From Gammaproteobacteria bacterium (GTDB lineage: Bacteria; Pseudomonadota; Gammaproteobacteria; Pseudomonadales; Porticoccaceae), in contig JAGPUW010000026.1 of the NCBI GenBank assembly GCA_018069465.1, positions 1-64,000 of the forward strand: a stretch of 64,000 nucleotides of DNA, written 5' to 3'. Each line of letters opens with the position of its first letter. The stretch's first letter is position 1. A program made the translations under genes and the position numbers. Shown here piece by piece: positions 17,507-27,071 of this stretch. The notes beneath the pieces are model-generated. The model saw only the letters and a program-made list of their open reading frames with translations, made no database searches and had not been told where the DNA came from.

Positions 17507-18499
17507 TTGCAATTGCTACAGATCGGCCCTCACATTATTCACAGCCCACTGCTGCTGGCCCCCATGGCCGGTGTCGCAGACCTGCCTTTTCGTCGCCTGT
17601 GTCGCGGTTTTGGTGCCGGGATGGCGGTGACCGAAATGCTCACTGCCGATACCAGCAAATGGGGCACGCAGAAGTCTCGCTTGCGCCTGCCGGTATTGGA
17701 TGAGGCCGAACCCCGAGTGGTGCAAATTGCTGGCGCCCAGCCCCATCAGTTGGCCGAGGCGGCGCAGCGCAGTGCCGATCTCGGCGCCCAGATTGTCGAT
17801 ATCAATATGGGCTGCCCGGCGAAAAAAGTGTGTAAGCGGGCAGCGGGTTCTGCGCTATTGCGCGAAGAAGCGCTGGTCGCAGAAATCCTCAAAACAGTGG
17901 TTGCGGCGGTCGATATTCCGGTGACGTTGAAAATCCGCACCGGCTGGGATTTGCAAAGCCGCAATGCCCTGACTATAGCCCGCCTGGCCGAGGACGCCGG
18001 TATTCAGGCTCTGACTATTCATGGCCGCACGCGCGCCTGTTTGTTTAATGGCGAGGCTGAATACGACACCATTGCCGAGGTGGTTGCCGGGGTCGATATT
18101 CCGGTGATTGCCAATGGCGATATCGACTCACCCGAGCGGGCGAAAGCCGTGCTGGCGCACACGGGTGCTGCGGCCTTGATGATTGGTCGGGCGGCCCAGG
18201 GCCAGCCCTGGTTATTCCGCCAAATTAATGCCTGCTTGAACAATGAGACCCCGCCAATACCCACCCGCCGCGAAGTGGCTGAGCTAATGCTAGAGCATGT
18301 CACGGCCATGCACGGACACTACGGTGAGGGCATGGGGGTGCGCATCGCACGCAAGCATGTGGCTTGGTATTTGCAAAAATTACAGATTGAACGGGCTTGT
18401 CGAAGAGCCTTCAATCAGCTGCTGGATGCCCAGCAGCAGCTCGAATTTATTAGCGAATTACTTATAACAAACAATAATAATCAGGAAGTTGCAGCGTGA
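17507..18499 (+). CDS. dusB: tRNA-dihydrouridine synthase B
   Basis: FMN-dependent reduction of uridine to dihydrouridine in tRNA. 330 residues. Motifs: LAPMAGVADLPFRRLCRGFG, EMLTADT, INMGCPAKKVCKRAAGSALL with the active-site Cys, LKIRTGW, TIHGRTRACLFNGEAEY and ANGDIDSPE. The start is TTG with GAGG upstream; no in-frame ATG gives a full N-terminus. Its stop overlaps the fis start (GTGA), and dusB-fis coupling is widespread in gammaproteobacteria. Confidence 0.95.
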   Translation: MQLLQIGPHIIHSPLLLAPMAGVADLPFRRLCRGFGAGMAVTEMLTADTSKWGTQKSRLRLPVLDEAEPRVVQIAGAQPHQLAEAAQRSADLGAQIVDINMGCPAKKVCKRAAGSALLREEALVAEILKTVVAAVDIPVTLKIRTGWDLQSRNALTIARLAEDAGIQALTIHGRTRACLFNGEAEYDTIAEVVAGVDIPVIANGDIDSPERAKAVLAHTGAAALMIGRAAQGQPWLFRQINACLNNETPPIPTRREVAELMLEHVTAMHGHYGEGMGVRIARKHVAWYLQKLQIERACRRAFNQLLDAQQQLEFISELLITNNNNQEVAA

Positions 18500-18792
18500 A
18501 TTCAATCCATAAACAAGCCTTTGAGCATAAAGAGGCACCTTCCGAAGCCGGTTTGCCGGTTGAGCATCACTCCCTGCGTCACTGTGTGGAGCGGGCGATG
18601 GAGGAATATTTTAGCCATCTCGATGGCCAAAGCTGTAGCGATCTCTATCAGCTGGTGATGCAGGAGGTTGAAGACCCTCTGCTCACCGCAGTGATGAAGT
18701 ACACCCGCAACAATCAGAGCAAGGCATCGGAAATGCTCGGCTTGAATCGCGGCACATTGCGCAAAAAACTGAAGCTTTACGATCTCCTGTAA
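18496..18792 (+). CDS. fis: DNA-binding protein Fis
   Basis: Nucleoid-associated factor that bends DNA and influences rRNA, recombination and global transcription. 98 residues, the size of Fis. The C-terminal helix-turn-helix (NNQSKASEMLGLNRGTLRKK, about residues 72-91) is well conserved; the N-terminal part is variable as usual. The GTG start overlaps the dusB stop codon by 4 bases, which points to translational coupling. Confidence 0.95.
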   Translation: MNSIHKQAFEHKEAPSEAGLPVEHHSLRHCVERAMEEYFSHLDGQSCSDLYQLVMQEVEDPLLTAVMKYTRNNQSKASEMLGLNRGTLRKKLKLYDLL

Positions 18793-18840
18793 GGCTCGGG
18801 CTTTGCGTTTAACCCAGCACTCTTTAACAGGGTAGAAGTT

Positions 18841-20433
18841 ATGACCGACCGTATCATCACCATTCGACGCGCCTTGATTAGCGTTTCGGATAAAACTGGC
18901 ATTGTTGAATTTGCTCGCGCACTGAATGGCATGGGTGTCGAGATTTTGTCCACAGGTGGCACTTTCCGCCTGCTGGTTGACAATAATGTCGACGCTGTCG
19001 AAGTGTCTGACTACACCGGTTTCCCTGAAATGATGGACGGCCGGGTCAAGACCCTGCACCCCAAAGTACACGGCGGTATTCTCGGTCGGCGCGGCACCGA
19101 TGATGAGATTATGGCCGAGCACGGCATTCGGCCCATCGACATGGTGGTGGTCAATCTCTACCCCTTTGAGCAGACGGTGGCGAAGCCCGATTGCGCACTG
19201 GCCGATGCCATCGAGAATATCGACATCGGCGGCCCGACCATGGTGCGGGCGGCGGCAAAGAACCATGCCGATGTGGCGATCGTGGTCAATGTCGGCAGCT
19301 ATGAAGGTATTCTTGCGGAAATGTCGGGCAACGAGGGCGGCCTTAATCAGGCTCGCCGTTTTGACCTCGCGGTCAGTGCCTTCGAGCACACTGCTGCCTA
19401 CGATGGTGCCATCGCCAATTATCTCGGCACTCGTCTCCCAGCAGAAGAGGGTACTGAGGAAGAGGCGAGTTGCTTCCCGCGCACCTGGAATATGCAGTTC
19501 CGCAAATCGCAGGTGATGCGCTACGGTGAAAACCCCCATCAGCGCTCCGCTTTTTATGTTGAAAATACGGCGGGTGAGGCGAGCATATCCACTGCCACTC
19601 AACTCCAGGGCAAGGCTCTGTCGCACAACAATATTGCCGACACCGATGCGGCGTTGGAATGCGTTAAGCAATTCGATGCGCCGACGTGTGTGATCGTTAA
19701 ACACGCCAATCCCTGTGGCGTGGCAACGGCAGCCAATCTGCGTGAGGCCTACGAAAAAGCCTTTAGTACCGACACCGAGTCAGCCTTTGGCGGCATTATT
19801 GCCGTCAATCGCCCGCTGGATGCGGCCACGGCCCAGGCCATTGTCGAGCGCCAGTTTGTCGAAGTGATTATCGCGCCAGCGGTGGATGCTGACGCTGTTG
19901 AAATCGTCGCCGCGAAGAAAAATGTGCGCCTGCTGTCCTGCGGGCAATGGCAGGCAGCGGCCGCAGTCGGCTGGGACTATAAGCGCGTCAACGGCGGTTT
20001 GTTGATTCAGGATAGAGATAGCAAGTTGACCGCCGCGGCCGATTTGCAGGTGGTCAGCAAGCGCGCACCCACGGCGGCGGAAATTGCCGACTTACTCTTC
20101 GCCTGGAAAATTGCCAAATTTGTTAAATCCAACGCCATTATCTACTGCCGCGATGCGCAAACCGTCGGTGTCGGCGCCGGGCAAATGAGTCGGGTCAACT
20201 CGGCGCGCATAGCCGGTATTAAAGCCGAGCATGCGGGCTTGGCGGTGACGGGCTCAGTGATGGCATCGGATGCCTTCTTCCCCTTCCGCGATGGCATTGA
20301 TAATGCCGCCACCGCGGGCATTGCTGCGGTGATACAGCCCGGTGGCTCCATCCGCGACGAAGAGGTGATAGCCGCTGCCGATGAAAATGACATGGCGATG
20401 GTGTTTACCGGCACGCGTCACTTCCGCCACTAA
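18841..20433 (+). CDS. purH: bifunctional AICAR formyltransferase/IMP cyclohydrolase
   Basis: Last two steps of IMP synthesis. 530 residues. The N-terminal cyclohydrolase (MGS-like) domain has [15 protein letters not shown] and LSTGGTF; the formyltransferase domain has [34 protein letters not shown] and [10 protein letters not shown]. It follows fis by 48 bases. In pseudomonads purD comes next; here a DUF1653 gene and an old yellow enzyme gene separate them. Confidence 0.96.
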   Translation: MTDRIITIRRALISVSDKTGIVEFARALNGMGVEILSTGGTFRLLVDNNVDAVEVSDYTGFPEMMDGRVKTLHPKVHGGILGRRGTDDEIMAEHGIRPIDMVVVNLYPFEQTVAKPDCALADAIENIDIGGPTMVRAAAKNHADVAIVVNVGSYEGILAEMSGNEGGLNQARRFDLAVSAFEHTAAYDGAIANYLGTRLPAEEGTEEEASCFPRTWNMQFRKSQVMRYGENPHQRSAFYVENTAGEASISTATQLQGKALSHNNIADTDAALECVKQFDAPTCVIVKHANPCGVATAANLREAYEKAFSTDTESAFGGIIAVNRPLDAATAQAIVERQFVEVIIAPAVDADAVEIVAAKKNVRLLSCGQWQAAAAVGWDYKRVNGGLLIQDRDSKLTAAADLQVVSKRAPTAAEIADLLFAWKIAKFVKSNAIIYCRDAQTVGVGAGQMSRVNSARIAGIKAEHAGLAVTGSVMASDAFFPFRDGIDNAATAGIAAVIQPGGSIRDEEVIAAADENDMAMVFTGTRHFRH

Positions 20434-20461
20434 ATAACTCGATCGTTGTAAGCCCAGCCTG

Positions 20462-20707
20462 CTACTTTGCCGGTTGGGCTTGTAAGAGCGCTATCTGCTC
20501 CGCACTCGCCGGGGCAAAGCGTTTCAGTGTTTTGCCCTCCCTTTCAATCTCTTCATCAAACATCGCCAGCGGGCGCACCCACAGCCCCTGTTCGCCGTAA
20601 AGCGTGCGGTAAACCACGTGCCACTCCTCTGTTTCACTGTGTCTGGCGAGATCAATGACTTCGTAAAATTGACCTTTAAAATGCCTGTAAATACCGGGTT
20701 TAATCAT
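20462..20707 (-). CDS. DUF1653 protein
   Basis: 81 residues. KPGIYRHFKGQFYEVIDLARHSETEE and VYRTLYGEQGLWVRPLAMFDE, each here shortened in meaning to a YRHxKG and VRP pattern, are typical of DUF1653, a small SH3-like domain often found alone in gammaproteobacteria. The function is unknown. It is convergent with purH and divergent from the old yellow enzyme gene. Confidence 0.8.
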   Translation of the reverse strand: MIKPGIYRHFKGQFYEVIDLARHSETEEWHVVYRTLYGEQGLWVRPLAMFDEEIEREGKTLKRFAPASAEQIALLQAQPAK

Positions 20708-20819
20708 GCTGCTGGCTCTGTTTGAGGGTGGCTTGAGCGGCGCTGGGCCGTGTTATGCTGGCTGGCAAAATATAATAATGACAGCTATTTTACGCGAAAC
20801 ACTTTAAGGAGTTAGATGA

Positions 20820-21947
20820 ATGTCCGCTGATACCGATGCACTGTTTACGCCTTTCACCATCAATAAATTAGAGCTGCCCAATCGAATTGTGATGGCGCCC
20901 ATGACCCGCAACTTTTCTCCGGACAATATTCCCGGTGACAACGTAGCGGCCTATTATCGGCGCCGCGCCGAAGGCGGCACCGGGCTGATTATCACCGAGG
21001 GCACCTACGTCAATCATGCCTCGGCGGGAGCCTATGAGAACGTGCCGTTTTTCTATGGCGAACAGGCACTGGCGGGTTGGAAAAAGGTGGTTGATGAGGT
21101 GCACGCGGCGGGGGCTAAAATTGCACCCCAGCTGTGGCACACCGGCATTATGCGTGGCGTTGGTGGTGAGGGCTCAAGCCTTGAACCCTACCCCGATGCA
21201 CCGGCCTTTGGCCCCTCGGGTTTATTAATGCCGGGTAAAGAAATCGGCCAGACCATGAGCCTGGACGATATTGAGCAAGTGGTTGCGGCCTATGTGCAGG
21301 CGGCGGTGGATGCCAAGGCACTCGGCTTTGACTGCATTGAAGTGCACGGTGCCCATGGTTATATGATCGACCAGTTTTTCTGGGAGGGCACCAACCAGCG
21401 CAGCGATGCCTACGGTGGCAGCCTGGCCAAGCGCGCTCAGTTTGCGGTTGATATTATTAGCGGTATTCGCGAAAAAGTGGGGCCTGACTACCCCATTATC
21501 TTCCGCTTTTCTCAGTGGAAGCTGATGGATTATCAGGCCCGGCTGGTCAATAGTCCCGAAGAGTTGGAGCAATTTCTCCAGCCCCTTAGTGCTGCGGGGG
21601 TGGATGTCTTCCACTGTAGTACGCGGCGTTTCTGGCAGCCCGAGTTTGAAGGCTCCGACCTCAACCTGGCGGGATGGACCAAGAAAATTACCGGCAAACC
21701 CGCCATTACCGTCGGTAGTATCAGTTTGGAGGAGGACTTCCTCGACGAACAGGCGCGGGGCATCTCCGAGCATTCTGAACCCGCCTCCATTGGCAATTTG
21801 GCGACCTTATTAGAGCGGGGTGATTTTGATCTGGTGGCCGTGGGTCGTTCCTTGATACCCAACCCCGATTGGCCGAAATTGGTGAAGGCGGGTCAGGAGA
21901 GCAAATTGCTCGCCTACGATCAAAGCGATTTGGCAAACCTCGATTAG
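20820..21947 (+). CDS. NADH:flavin oxidoreductase, old yellow enzyme family
   Basis: 375 residues, FMN-binding TIM barrel. Segments: LPNRIVMAPMTRNFS, AEGGTGLIITEGTYV, PQLWHTG, EVHGAHGYMIDQFFW, NQRSDAYGGS and DLVAVGRSLIPNPDW. Such enzymes reduce activated C=C bonds of enones or act in side-chain catabolism; the substrate cannot be given. AAGGAG precedes the ATG at 20820. It stands alone between the purH and purD genes. Confidence 0.9.
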   Translation: MSADTDALFTPFTINKLELPNRIVMAPMTRNFSPDNIPGDNVAAYYRRRAEGGTGLIITEGTYVNHASAGAYENVPFFYGEQALAGWKKVVDEVHAAGAKIAPQLWHTGIMRGVGGEGSSLEPYPDAPAFGPSGLLMPGKEIGQTMSLDDIEQVVAAYVQAAVDAKALGFDCIEVHGAHGYMIDQFFWEGTNQRSDAYGGSLAKRAQFAVDIISGIREKVGPDYPIIFRFSQWKLMDYQARLVNSPEELEQFLQPLSAAGVDVFHCSTRRFWQPEFEGSDLNLAGWTKKITGKPAITVGSISLEEDFLDEQARGISEHSEPASIGNLATLLERGDFDLVAVGRSLIPNPDWPKLVKAGQESKLLAYDQSDLANLD

Positions 21948-22130
21948 GCTTGAGCCCTTCGAGTTGTTCTCTGGCTTAGGGGCTGCTTGTCGGGAAAGGG
22001 CAAGCTAAATGTGATGTCTGTCGGCCTTTGCCATTTGCCCGCTTGCAGCAAGCCTGCAAGTCAACTATAAATGTCGGCTAGTTTCATCATTACAGCAGCA
22101 TTACAGAATTCAATGTGTAGTTGGCTCATA

Positions 22131-22150
22131 AGGGTTTTTGATAAAACCCT
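22131..22150 (+). promoter_or_regulatory. first hairpin of the purD leader
   Basis: Perfect 8-base-pair stem AGGGTTTT/AAAACCCT with a 4-base loop, directly followed by the larger hairpin at 22156-22186. It could be an anti-terminator or processing element of a leader RNA. Confidence 0.5.
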
Positions 22151-22155
22151 CTTTG

Positions 22156-22191
22156 CGGCGATTGTACCCTCCGGGTACAATCGCCGTTTTT
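22156..22191 (+). terminator. strong intrinsic terminator or attenuator just before purD
   Basis: A perfect 14-base-pair stem CGGCGATTGTACCC/GGGTACAATCGCCG with a 3-base loop, followed by TTTTTCTTT. It ends only about 20 bases before the purD start codon, too little room for a promoter. The purD transcript therefore probably starts upstream and crosses this structure, which suggests attenuation. A simple terminator for the old yellow enzyme gene, 200 bases away, is the alternative. Confidence 0.75.
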
Positions 22192-22210
22192 CTTTGTAGC
22201 GATGGTGACA

Positions 22211-23497
22211 ATGGATATTCTGGTAATAGGTTCGGGTGGTCGTGAGCACGCGCTGGCCTGGAAAGCGGCGCAAGGTAAAGCCATCGGTACGGTTTATGTG
22301 GCGTCTGGCAATGGTGGTACGGCTAGCGATGCCCAGCTACAGAATATCGATATTGGCGCCAACGATTTTAATGCTCTGGCAGATTTTGCTGAAAAAAACG
22401 CAATAGCGCTGACTATCGTCGGCCCTGAGGCACCGCTGGTTGGCGGCATCGTCGATTACTTCCGATCGCGGGATCTGCCGATCTTTGGCCCCAGTAAAGG
22501 TGCCGCACAGCTTGAAGGCTCCAAAGCCTTCACCAAAGATTTTCTCGCGCGCAACAACATTCCTAGCGGCGCTTATCAAAGCTTTACTGAAGTGGAGCCT
22601 GCACTGGCCTATTTGCAGGAAATGGGTGCGCCGATAGTGGTTAAGGCCGATGGTCTCGCGGCGGGCAAGGGTGTGATTGTCGCTATGGAGCTGGCCGAAG
22701 CCGAGGCTGCGGTTAGCGATATGCTCGCTGGCAATGCTTTTGGCGAGGCCGGTCATCGGGTGGTGATCGAAGAATTTCTCGACGGCGAAGAAGCCAGTTT
22801 CATCGTTATGGTCGATGGCGAGAATGTGCTGCCTATGGCGACCAGTCAGGATCACAAGCGCGTTGGCGATGGTGATACCGGGCCCAATACCGGCGGCATG
22901 GGCGCTTACTCTCCAGCACCCGTGGTCACGGATGTGATTTATCAGCGCATTATGGACGAAGTGATTATGCCCACCGTGCGCGGCATGGCGGCGGAAGGCA
23001 ATGAGTACACCGGCTTTCTCTACGCCGGTTTAATGATTGATGCCCAGGGCACGCCAAAAGTCATTGAGTACAACTGTCGCTTTGGTGATCCCGAAACCCA
23101 GCCGATTATGTTGCGCCTACGCTCTGACCTGGTTGAACTCTGCCTCGCCGCCCTTGATAAAAAACTGGCCACCACCACGGCGCAGTGGGACGAGCGCAAG
23201 GCGGTGGGTATCGTTATGGCGGCGGGGGGTTATCCCGCCAGTTATGAAAAGGGCGCAGTGATTAGTGGCCTGATGGCAGAAGAGTCCGATTTGAAAGTGT
23301 TTCAAGCGGGCACCCAGCAGTGCAGCAATGGCGATATTCTCTCCAATGGTGGCCGCGTGCTCTGCGTAACAGCACTGGGCGATACCATCGGTGAGGCCCA
23401 GCAGCGCGCCTATCGGGCGAGTGAAAAGATCAGCTGGAAAGACAGCTTTTATCGCAAGGATATCGGCTGGCGGGCGATAGCACGGGAGCAGGTTTAG
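22211..23497 (+). CDS. purD: phosphoribosylamine-glycine ligase
   Basis: ATP-dependent joining of glycine to phosphoribosylamine, second step of purine synthesis. About 428 residues from the ATG at 22211 (an in-frame ATG at 22202 is the alternative). It starts MDILVIGSGGREHALAWK and has GPEAPLVGGIVDYF, the ATP-grasp region VKADGLAAGKGVIVA, DHKRVGDGDTGPNTGGMGAY (20 residues) and EYNCRFGDPETQ. No strong ribosome site is seen; the T-rich 3' arm of the hairpin precedes the start. Confidence 0.95.
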   Translation: MDILVIGSGGREHALAWKAAQGKAIGTVYVASGNGGTASDAQLQNIDIGANDFNALADFAEKNAIALTIVGPEAPLVGGIVDYFRSRDLPIFGPSKGAAQLEGSKAFTKDFLARNNIPSGAYQSFTEVEPALAYLQEMGAPIVVKADGLAAGKGVIVAMELAEAEAAVSDMLAGNAFGEAGHRVVIEEFLDGEEASFIVMVDGENVLPMATSQDHKRVGDGDTGPNTGGMGAYSPAPVVTDVIYQRIMDEVIMPTVRGMAAEGNEYTGFLYAGLMIDAQGTPKVIEYNCRFGDPETQPIMLRLRSDLVELCLAALDKKLATTTAQWDERKAVGIVMAAGGYPASYEKGAVISGLMAEESDLKVFQAGTQQCSNGDILSNGGRVLCVTALGDTIGEAQQRAYRASEKISWKDSFYRKDIGWRAIAREQV

Positions 23498-23533
23498 CTC
23501 GTCTAAACAGCCGCTTCCCGCAGCCGGGCCTTT

Positions 23534-25021
23534 TTACGCAGCAACCACCTTGCGTTCTTTGGCCCAGTGACGCAGCGATGAAAGCTTCTCGGCCATAACA
23601 ATGGATAGTGGGCTGGTTTTATAAATCTCATGCAGTAACAAGTCCGTTGTCACTGCAACATTCTGGGCCAGCGCGCTGTAAAGTGCGGCGACGATGGCCT
23701 GCTCAATTTCCGCTCCGGAAAACTGCTCAGAGGCCTGAACCAGCTCATCGAGTGCGAATTGCTCGGCTTCGAGTTCTCGGTTTTGCAGGTGAATGGTGAA
23801 AATCATTTGCCGAGCCTCGGCGTCGGGCAGGTCGACAAAAAACAACTCATCGAAACGCCCTTTGCGCACCAGTTCTGGCGGTAGCTGGGTGATGTCGTTA
23901 GAGGTGGCGACTAAAAATACGCGGCCTTTGTGTTCGGCCATCCAGGTCAGCAGGGTTGCCAGTACGCGCCCTGAAACACCGCCGTCATTGCTATCGCTGC
24001 TAATGCCCTTTTCGATTTCGTCCAGCCACAGCACACAGGGTGACATGCGTTCGGCCAATTGCAGGGATTCGCGCAGATTGCGTTCCGTCTCGCCATAAAA
24101 TTTATTGTACAGGGCGCCCATATCGAGCTTCAGCAGTGGTACTTGCCAGGTGCCGGCAACAGCGCGGGCAGCGAGGCTTTTGCCCCCACCCTGCACGCCC
24201 AGTAGCAAAATCCCCTTTGGTGTATCCATGCCCTCGACATCACCGCTGAAGACCTCGCGGCGCTTGCTCAGCCATTGCTTGAGATTGGCCATGCCACCAA
24301 TTTTGCTCAACGCCTCGGTCTGATACTCGTAGCTGAGCACGCCGTCCATGCCCATCAAGTCAAACTTGGCTTTATTCAACGCCGGTAAATCGGAGTCGGT
24401 AATGGCGCCATCGTCGACAATGGCGCTCCGGCACAGGCGTTTGACTTCGGCATGGGTCAAGCCCTGCAGGCTGGAGACGAGTTGTTGCAGGGTGGCGTTG
24501 TCGGTGCGCACTTTGCGGCCGTCTTTGCCCTTGGCCCACTTTTTCGCCTCTTCGCGAACGATGGTCAGAATTTGATCGCGATTGGGCGGCGAGATTTGAA
24601 AGCGTGCGCTGAGCCGACTGAGCTCAGGGGGCAAGTTAAGGCGATGACTAACCAGCACAATGGTGAGTGAACCGCCGTTGTGGCGCAGGGCGATATCCTT
24701 GAGTTGTCGGGTGTGTTTGGGGTGATCGTCGCCAAACCAGGGGTGAAAATCGCAGAGGGCATAGATGCCGGGTTCGGCCCTATGCTTGAGGTAGTCGAGA
24801 ATAGCTTCGGGTTCGCTGTGCTTTGCCGCCTGCTCTACCTGTAGGCCAAAGCCGCCGCGCTTGAGGCCGTCGGTGATGGACCATTGAAACAGGCTGCTGT
24901 CACGCTGGCGGGCGAGGCGCAGTAACAGGTCGATGGCTCGGCGTTCATCCCAGGTTTCCAGTGCAACCAGTGGAATACCCGCTTCGATCACCAGGTTGAG
25001 GTCGTGGGCATCTTGCATCAA
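23534..25021 (-). CDS. AAA-family ATPase, Ycf46-like
   Basis: 495 residues. The N-terminal half is alpha/beta without known catalytic motifs. The C-terminal AAA module has Walker [11 protein letters not shown], Walker [12 protein letters not shown], sensor FLVATSNDI and arginine finger RKGRFDE. The arrangement matches the Ycf46 group of stand-alone AAA ATPases, whose role in bacteria is poorly known. It is divergent from coq7 and convergent with purD. Confidence 0.82.
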   Translation of the reverse strand: MMQDAHDLNLVIEAGIPLVALETWDERRAIDLLLRLARQRDSSLFQWSITDGLKRGGFGLQVEQAAKHSEPEAILDYLKHRAEPGIYALCDFHPWFGDDHPKHTRQLKDIALRHNGGSLTIVLVSHRLNLPPELSRLSARFQISPPNRDQILTIVREEAKKWAKGKDGRKVRTDNATLQQLVSSLQGLTHAEVKRLCRSAIVDDGAITDSDLPALNKAKFDLMGMDGVLSYEYQTEALSKIGGMANLKQWLSKRREVFSGDVEGMDTPKGILLLGVQGGGKSLAARAVAGTWQVPLLKLDMGALYNKFYGETERNLRESLQLAERMSPCVLWLDEIEKGISSDSNDGGVSGRVLATLLTWMAEHKGRVFLVATSNDITQLPPELVRKGRFDELFFVDLPDAEARQMIFTIHLQNRELEAEQFALDELVQASEQFSGAEIEQAIVAALYSALAQNVAVTTDLLLHEIYKTSPLSIVMAEKLSSLRHWAKERKVVAA

Positions 25022-25126
25022 TCAATCTCCTGGCGCTGTATTGGTTTCATTATTGGTCTGTGGTCGTGTGCCAGCGGGATTTTAGCTACAATCCTTTGCT
25101 ACTGGGTAAAGCCTCTGGTGAAAATG

Positions 25127-25768
25127 ATGACTGTGCGCCACTTTTCTGGATTCGACCGATTATTGATGCAAGCTGATGTTGCCCTGCGCACCCTGGCGAG
25201 TACGCCCCGTGCCAGGCGAGGCTCACCGGCAGCGCCACAGCAGGAGTCGAGTTTGAGCGCTGCAGAGAAGCAGCTTTCGGCGGCGCTGATGCGGGTCAAT
25301 CACAGCGGCGAGGTTTGTGCTCAAGCCCTCTATCAGGGGCAGGCCCTAACGGCGAAGAAAGTCAGTATTCAGGCTGAAATGGAAGCGGCCGCCAGTGAGG
25401 AGGTTGATCATCTGGCCTGGTGTGAGCAGCGGATCAAAGAACTTGGCAGTCACACCAGTGTGCTAAACCCGCTGTGGTATGGCCTTTCCTTTGGCATTGG
25501 CGCTGGCGCCGGGGCGATTAGTGACCGGCTCAGCCTGGGCTTCGTGGCGGCGACTGAAGAGCAGGTTTGTGAGCATTTAAGCGGGCATATGGGCGAGTTG
25601 CCGGAGTCCGACAGCAGGAGCCGTGCCATCGTTGAGCAGATGATTGTGGATGAGAAAGCCCACGCTGCCAGCGCGTTGCGCAATGGTGGGCTGCCTTTTC
25701 CCGCGCCACTGAAAGCGGCCATGGGTCTGGTGGCGAAGGCGATGACGGAGAGTAGCAGCCGCTTTTAG
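25127..25768 (+). CDS. coq7: demethoxyubiquinone monooxygenase
   Basis: Di-iron hydroxylase in ubiquinone synthesis, membrane-associated. 213 residues from the ATG at 25127, whose product begins [20 protein letters not shown] like pseudomonad Coq7; the open frame reaches back to 25004. Ferritin-like iron ligands appear in [32 protein letters not shown] and later EQVCEHL and DEKAHA. It stands beside the AAA gene, convergent with the LysR gene. Confidence 0.93.
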   Translation: MTVRHFSGFDRLLMQADVALRTLASTPRARRGSPAAPQQESSLSAAEKQLSAALMRVNHSGEVCAQALYQGQALTAKKVSIQAEMEAAASEEVDHLAWCEQRIKELGSHTSVLNPLWYGLSFGIGAGAGAISDRLSLGFVAATEEQVCEHLSGHMGELPESDSRSRAIVEQMIVDEKAHAASALRNGGLPFPAPLKAAMGLVAKAMTESSSRF

Positions 25769-25795
25769 TGGTCTTGCGAGACCGTTACTGGTAGC

Positions 25796-26761
25796 TCACT
25801 CGAGCTCGTCGATACCGCGTTCTTGTCGCAAGCCCTGAACAATATTGAGAATCCTCTCTTTTACCCAGGTGTGGGTTGGTGAGTTCAGCGTGCGGCGGTG
25901 TTGTACCAGTACGGCGGGTATTTCCGGGTAGTGCTCGATTTCTTTGGGGTAGGGTTTGCGAACAATTTCATAGTACTCACCCTCTTGTTTTAAGTCGTCC
26001 ATGGTTGCCATCATCAGACAGTCTGATGAGTTGAGGGTGTCGAGCGCCGTCATCAACTGGTCGGTGGTCAGCGCTTTATTTCGCTTGCGGCCCAGTTCGT
26101 GAAGCATGCGGTCGAAGCGGCTTTCTGTATTCGGCGAAACCTTATCGGCAATCAGCAAAAAATATTGAATAAAGGGGTATTCCAGCATTTCGTCCAGCGT
26201 CGGATTGCGGTCAGACAGTGGGTGGCCTTTACGCATCCACACGGCGGGGCGAAAGTCGCCCAAGGGTGTGACAATAAAATCCTTGGGCAGGGGTTTTCTG
26301 ACCTCCATGGCAAAGTCTATTTCACCGGATTCCAGTAGTTGTTCATAATTATCGTCGATATTTGACACGGCCAGGGAGATGCCCGGTGATTCTTGCTGCA
26401 GGACTTTGGTGAGTTCGGGCACCGCCTGCACGGCCATAAATTCGGGTGCGACGATGTGTATCGAGGTCTCGCGTGTCGCTGGATCAAACTCCGTCTTTTC
26501 CAGCACCAGGGAAACATTGTTGAGTATTTCCGGCAGTTGGCGCTGTATTTCAAGGGCGCGAGGGGTGGGCACCAGGCCGCGGCCACTGCGAGTAAACAGG
26601 GGGTCGTCGAAGGCGGTGCGCAAGCGCAGCAAAGTCTTACTCATGGCGGGCTGGGTGACGAACATGCGTTCGGCAGAGCGGGTAACATTGCGCTCTTCAA
26701 GCAGCACTTGCATGGCGACGAGCAGGTTGAGGTCAACGCGGGAGAGGGTATCTACAGGCAT
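25796..26761 (-). CDS. LysR-family transcriptional regulator
   Basis: 321 residues. The N-terminal winged helix-turn-helix (about 8-65) reads DLNLLVAMQVLLEERNVTRS and AMSKTLLRLR, FTRSGRGLVPT. The C-terminal effector domain is of the periplasmic-binding-protein type (IDFAMEVRKPL, VWMRKGHPL). Effector and targets are unknown. It inserts between coq7 and the osmC/crp pair, which are close neighbours in pseudomonads; the only divergent unit next to it is the candidate small RNA. Confidence 0.9.
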   Translation of the reverse strand: MPVDTLSRVDLNLLVAMQVLLEERNVTRSAERMFVTQPAMSKTLLRLRTAFDDPLFTRSGRGLVPTPRALEIQRQLPEILNNVSLVLEKTEFDPATRETSIHIVAPEFMAVQAVPELTKVLQQESPGISLAVSNIDDNYEQLLESGEIDFAMEVRKPLPKDFIVTPLGDFRPAVWMRKGHPLSDRNPTLDEMLEYPFIQYFLLIADKVSPNTESRFDRMLHELGRKRNKALTTDQLMTALDTLNSSDCLMMATMDDLKQEGEYYEIVRKPYPKEIEHYPEIPAVLVQHRRTLNSPTHTWVKERILNIVQGLRQERGIDELE

Positions 26762-26936
26762 GGCATAAGTTTGAGTTATTGATATTGAGTTTGATTGTAT
26801 CTCAAATTATAGATGGGCCAATACTCTTTATTTTGACAGGGGTCTCGTTCAGGCGAGTGACGAGAAGGCCTACGTTAGTCTTTCTGCTTATGGTGTTTAT
26901 AAAAGCAATACATTTTATTTATGTCTTTCGGCTGTC

Positions 26937-26942
26937 TATAGT
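26937..26942 (+). promoter_or_regulatory. possible -10 box of the candidate small RNA
   Basis: TATAGT, five of six bases like the sigma70 -10 consensus, with a weak TTTATT at 26914-26919 at 17-base spacing. It would start a transcript near 26949 that ends at the terminator at 27022-27050. Confidence 0.4.
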
Positions 26943-26948
26943 CCACCC

Positions 26949-27050
26949 ATCGTTAGCGAGCAACGGGATTTAGGATCCCTTGCTAGCGGATCAATTTCCT
27001 AACCCCCTGTATCATAATTTTCGGGGAGCGCAAGCTCCCCGCTTTTTTTT
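26949..27050 (+). ncRNA. candidate small RNA of about 100 nt
   Basis: No open reading frame occupies this gap, yet it ends in a strong plus-strand intrinsic terminator, so something must be transcribed toward it. A hairpin AGCAACGGGAT-TTAGG-ATCCCTTGCT (26959-26984, one bulged C) is followed by an unpaired, C-rich stretch (about 26985-27021, with TTTCCTAACCCCC) and the terminator hairpin. This layout of stem, single-stranded seed and U-tail is typical of Hfq-dependent small RNAs. The TTTCCT segment could pair with ribosome-binding sites. No known family is recognised. Confidence 0.5.
27022..27050 (+). terminator. intrinsic terminator
   Basis: CGGGGAGC-GCAA-GCTCCCCG followed by C and eight T. 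The U-tract exists only on the plus strand, so it does not serve the osmC-like gene, which ends at 27072 on the other strand. Confidence 0.85.
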
Positions 27051-27071
27051 GCCTGTAATAAAAGCCCAGAA

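Noticed and set aside
18502-19704. Long minus-strand frame over fis and purH
   Set aside because: It is the mirror frame of purH; purH and fis match their families throughout on the plus strand.
20448-20480. Hairpin between purH and the DUF1653 gene as a terminator
   Set aside because: Stem is imperfect and no U-run follows on either strand; it overlaps the DUF1653 stop codon region.
25770-25783. GGTCT-TGCG-AGACC hairpin between coq7 and the LysR gene
   Set aside because: Five base pairs and no U-run; too weak to call a terminator.
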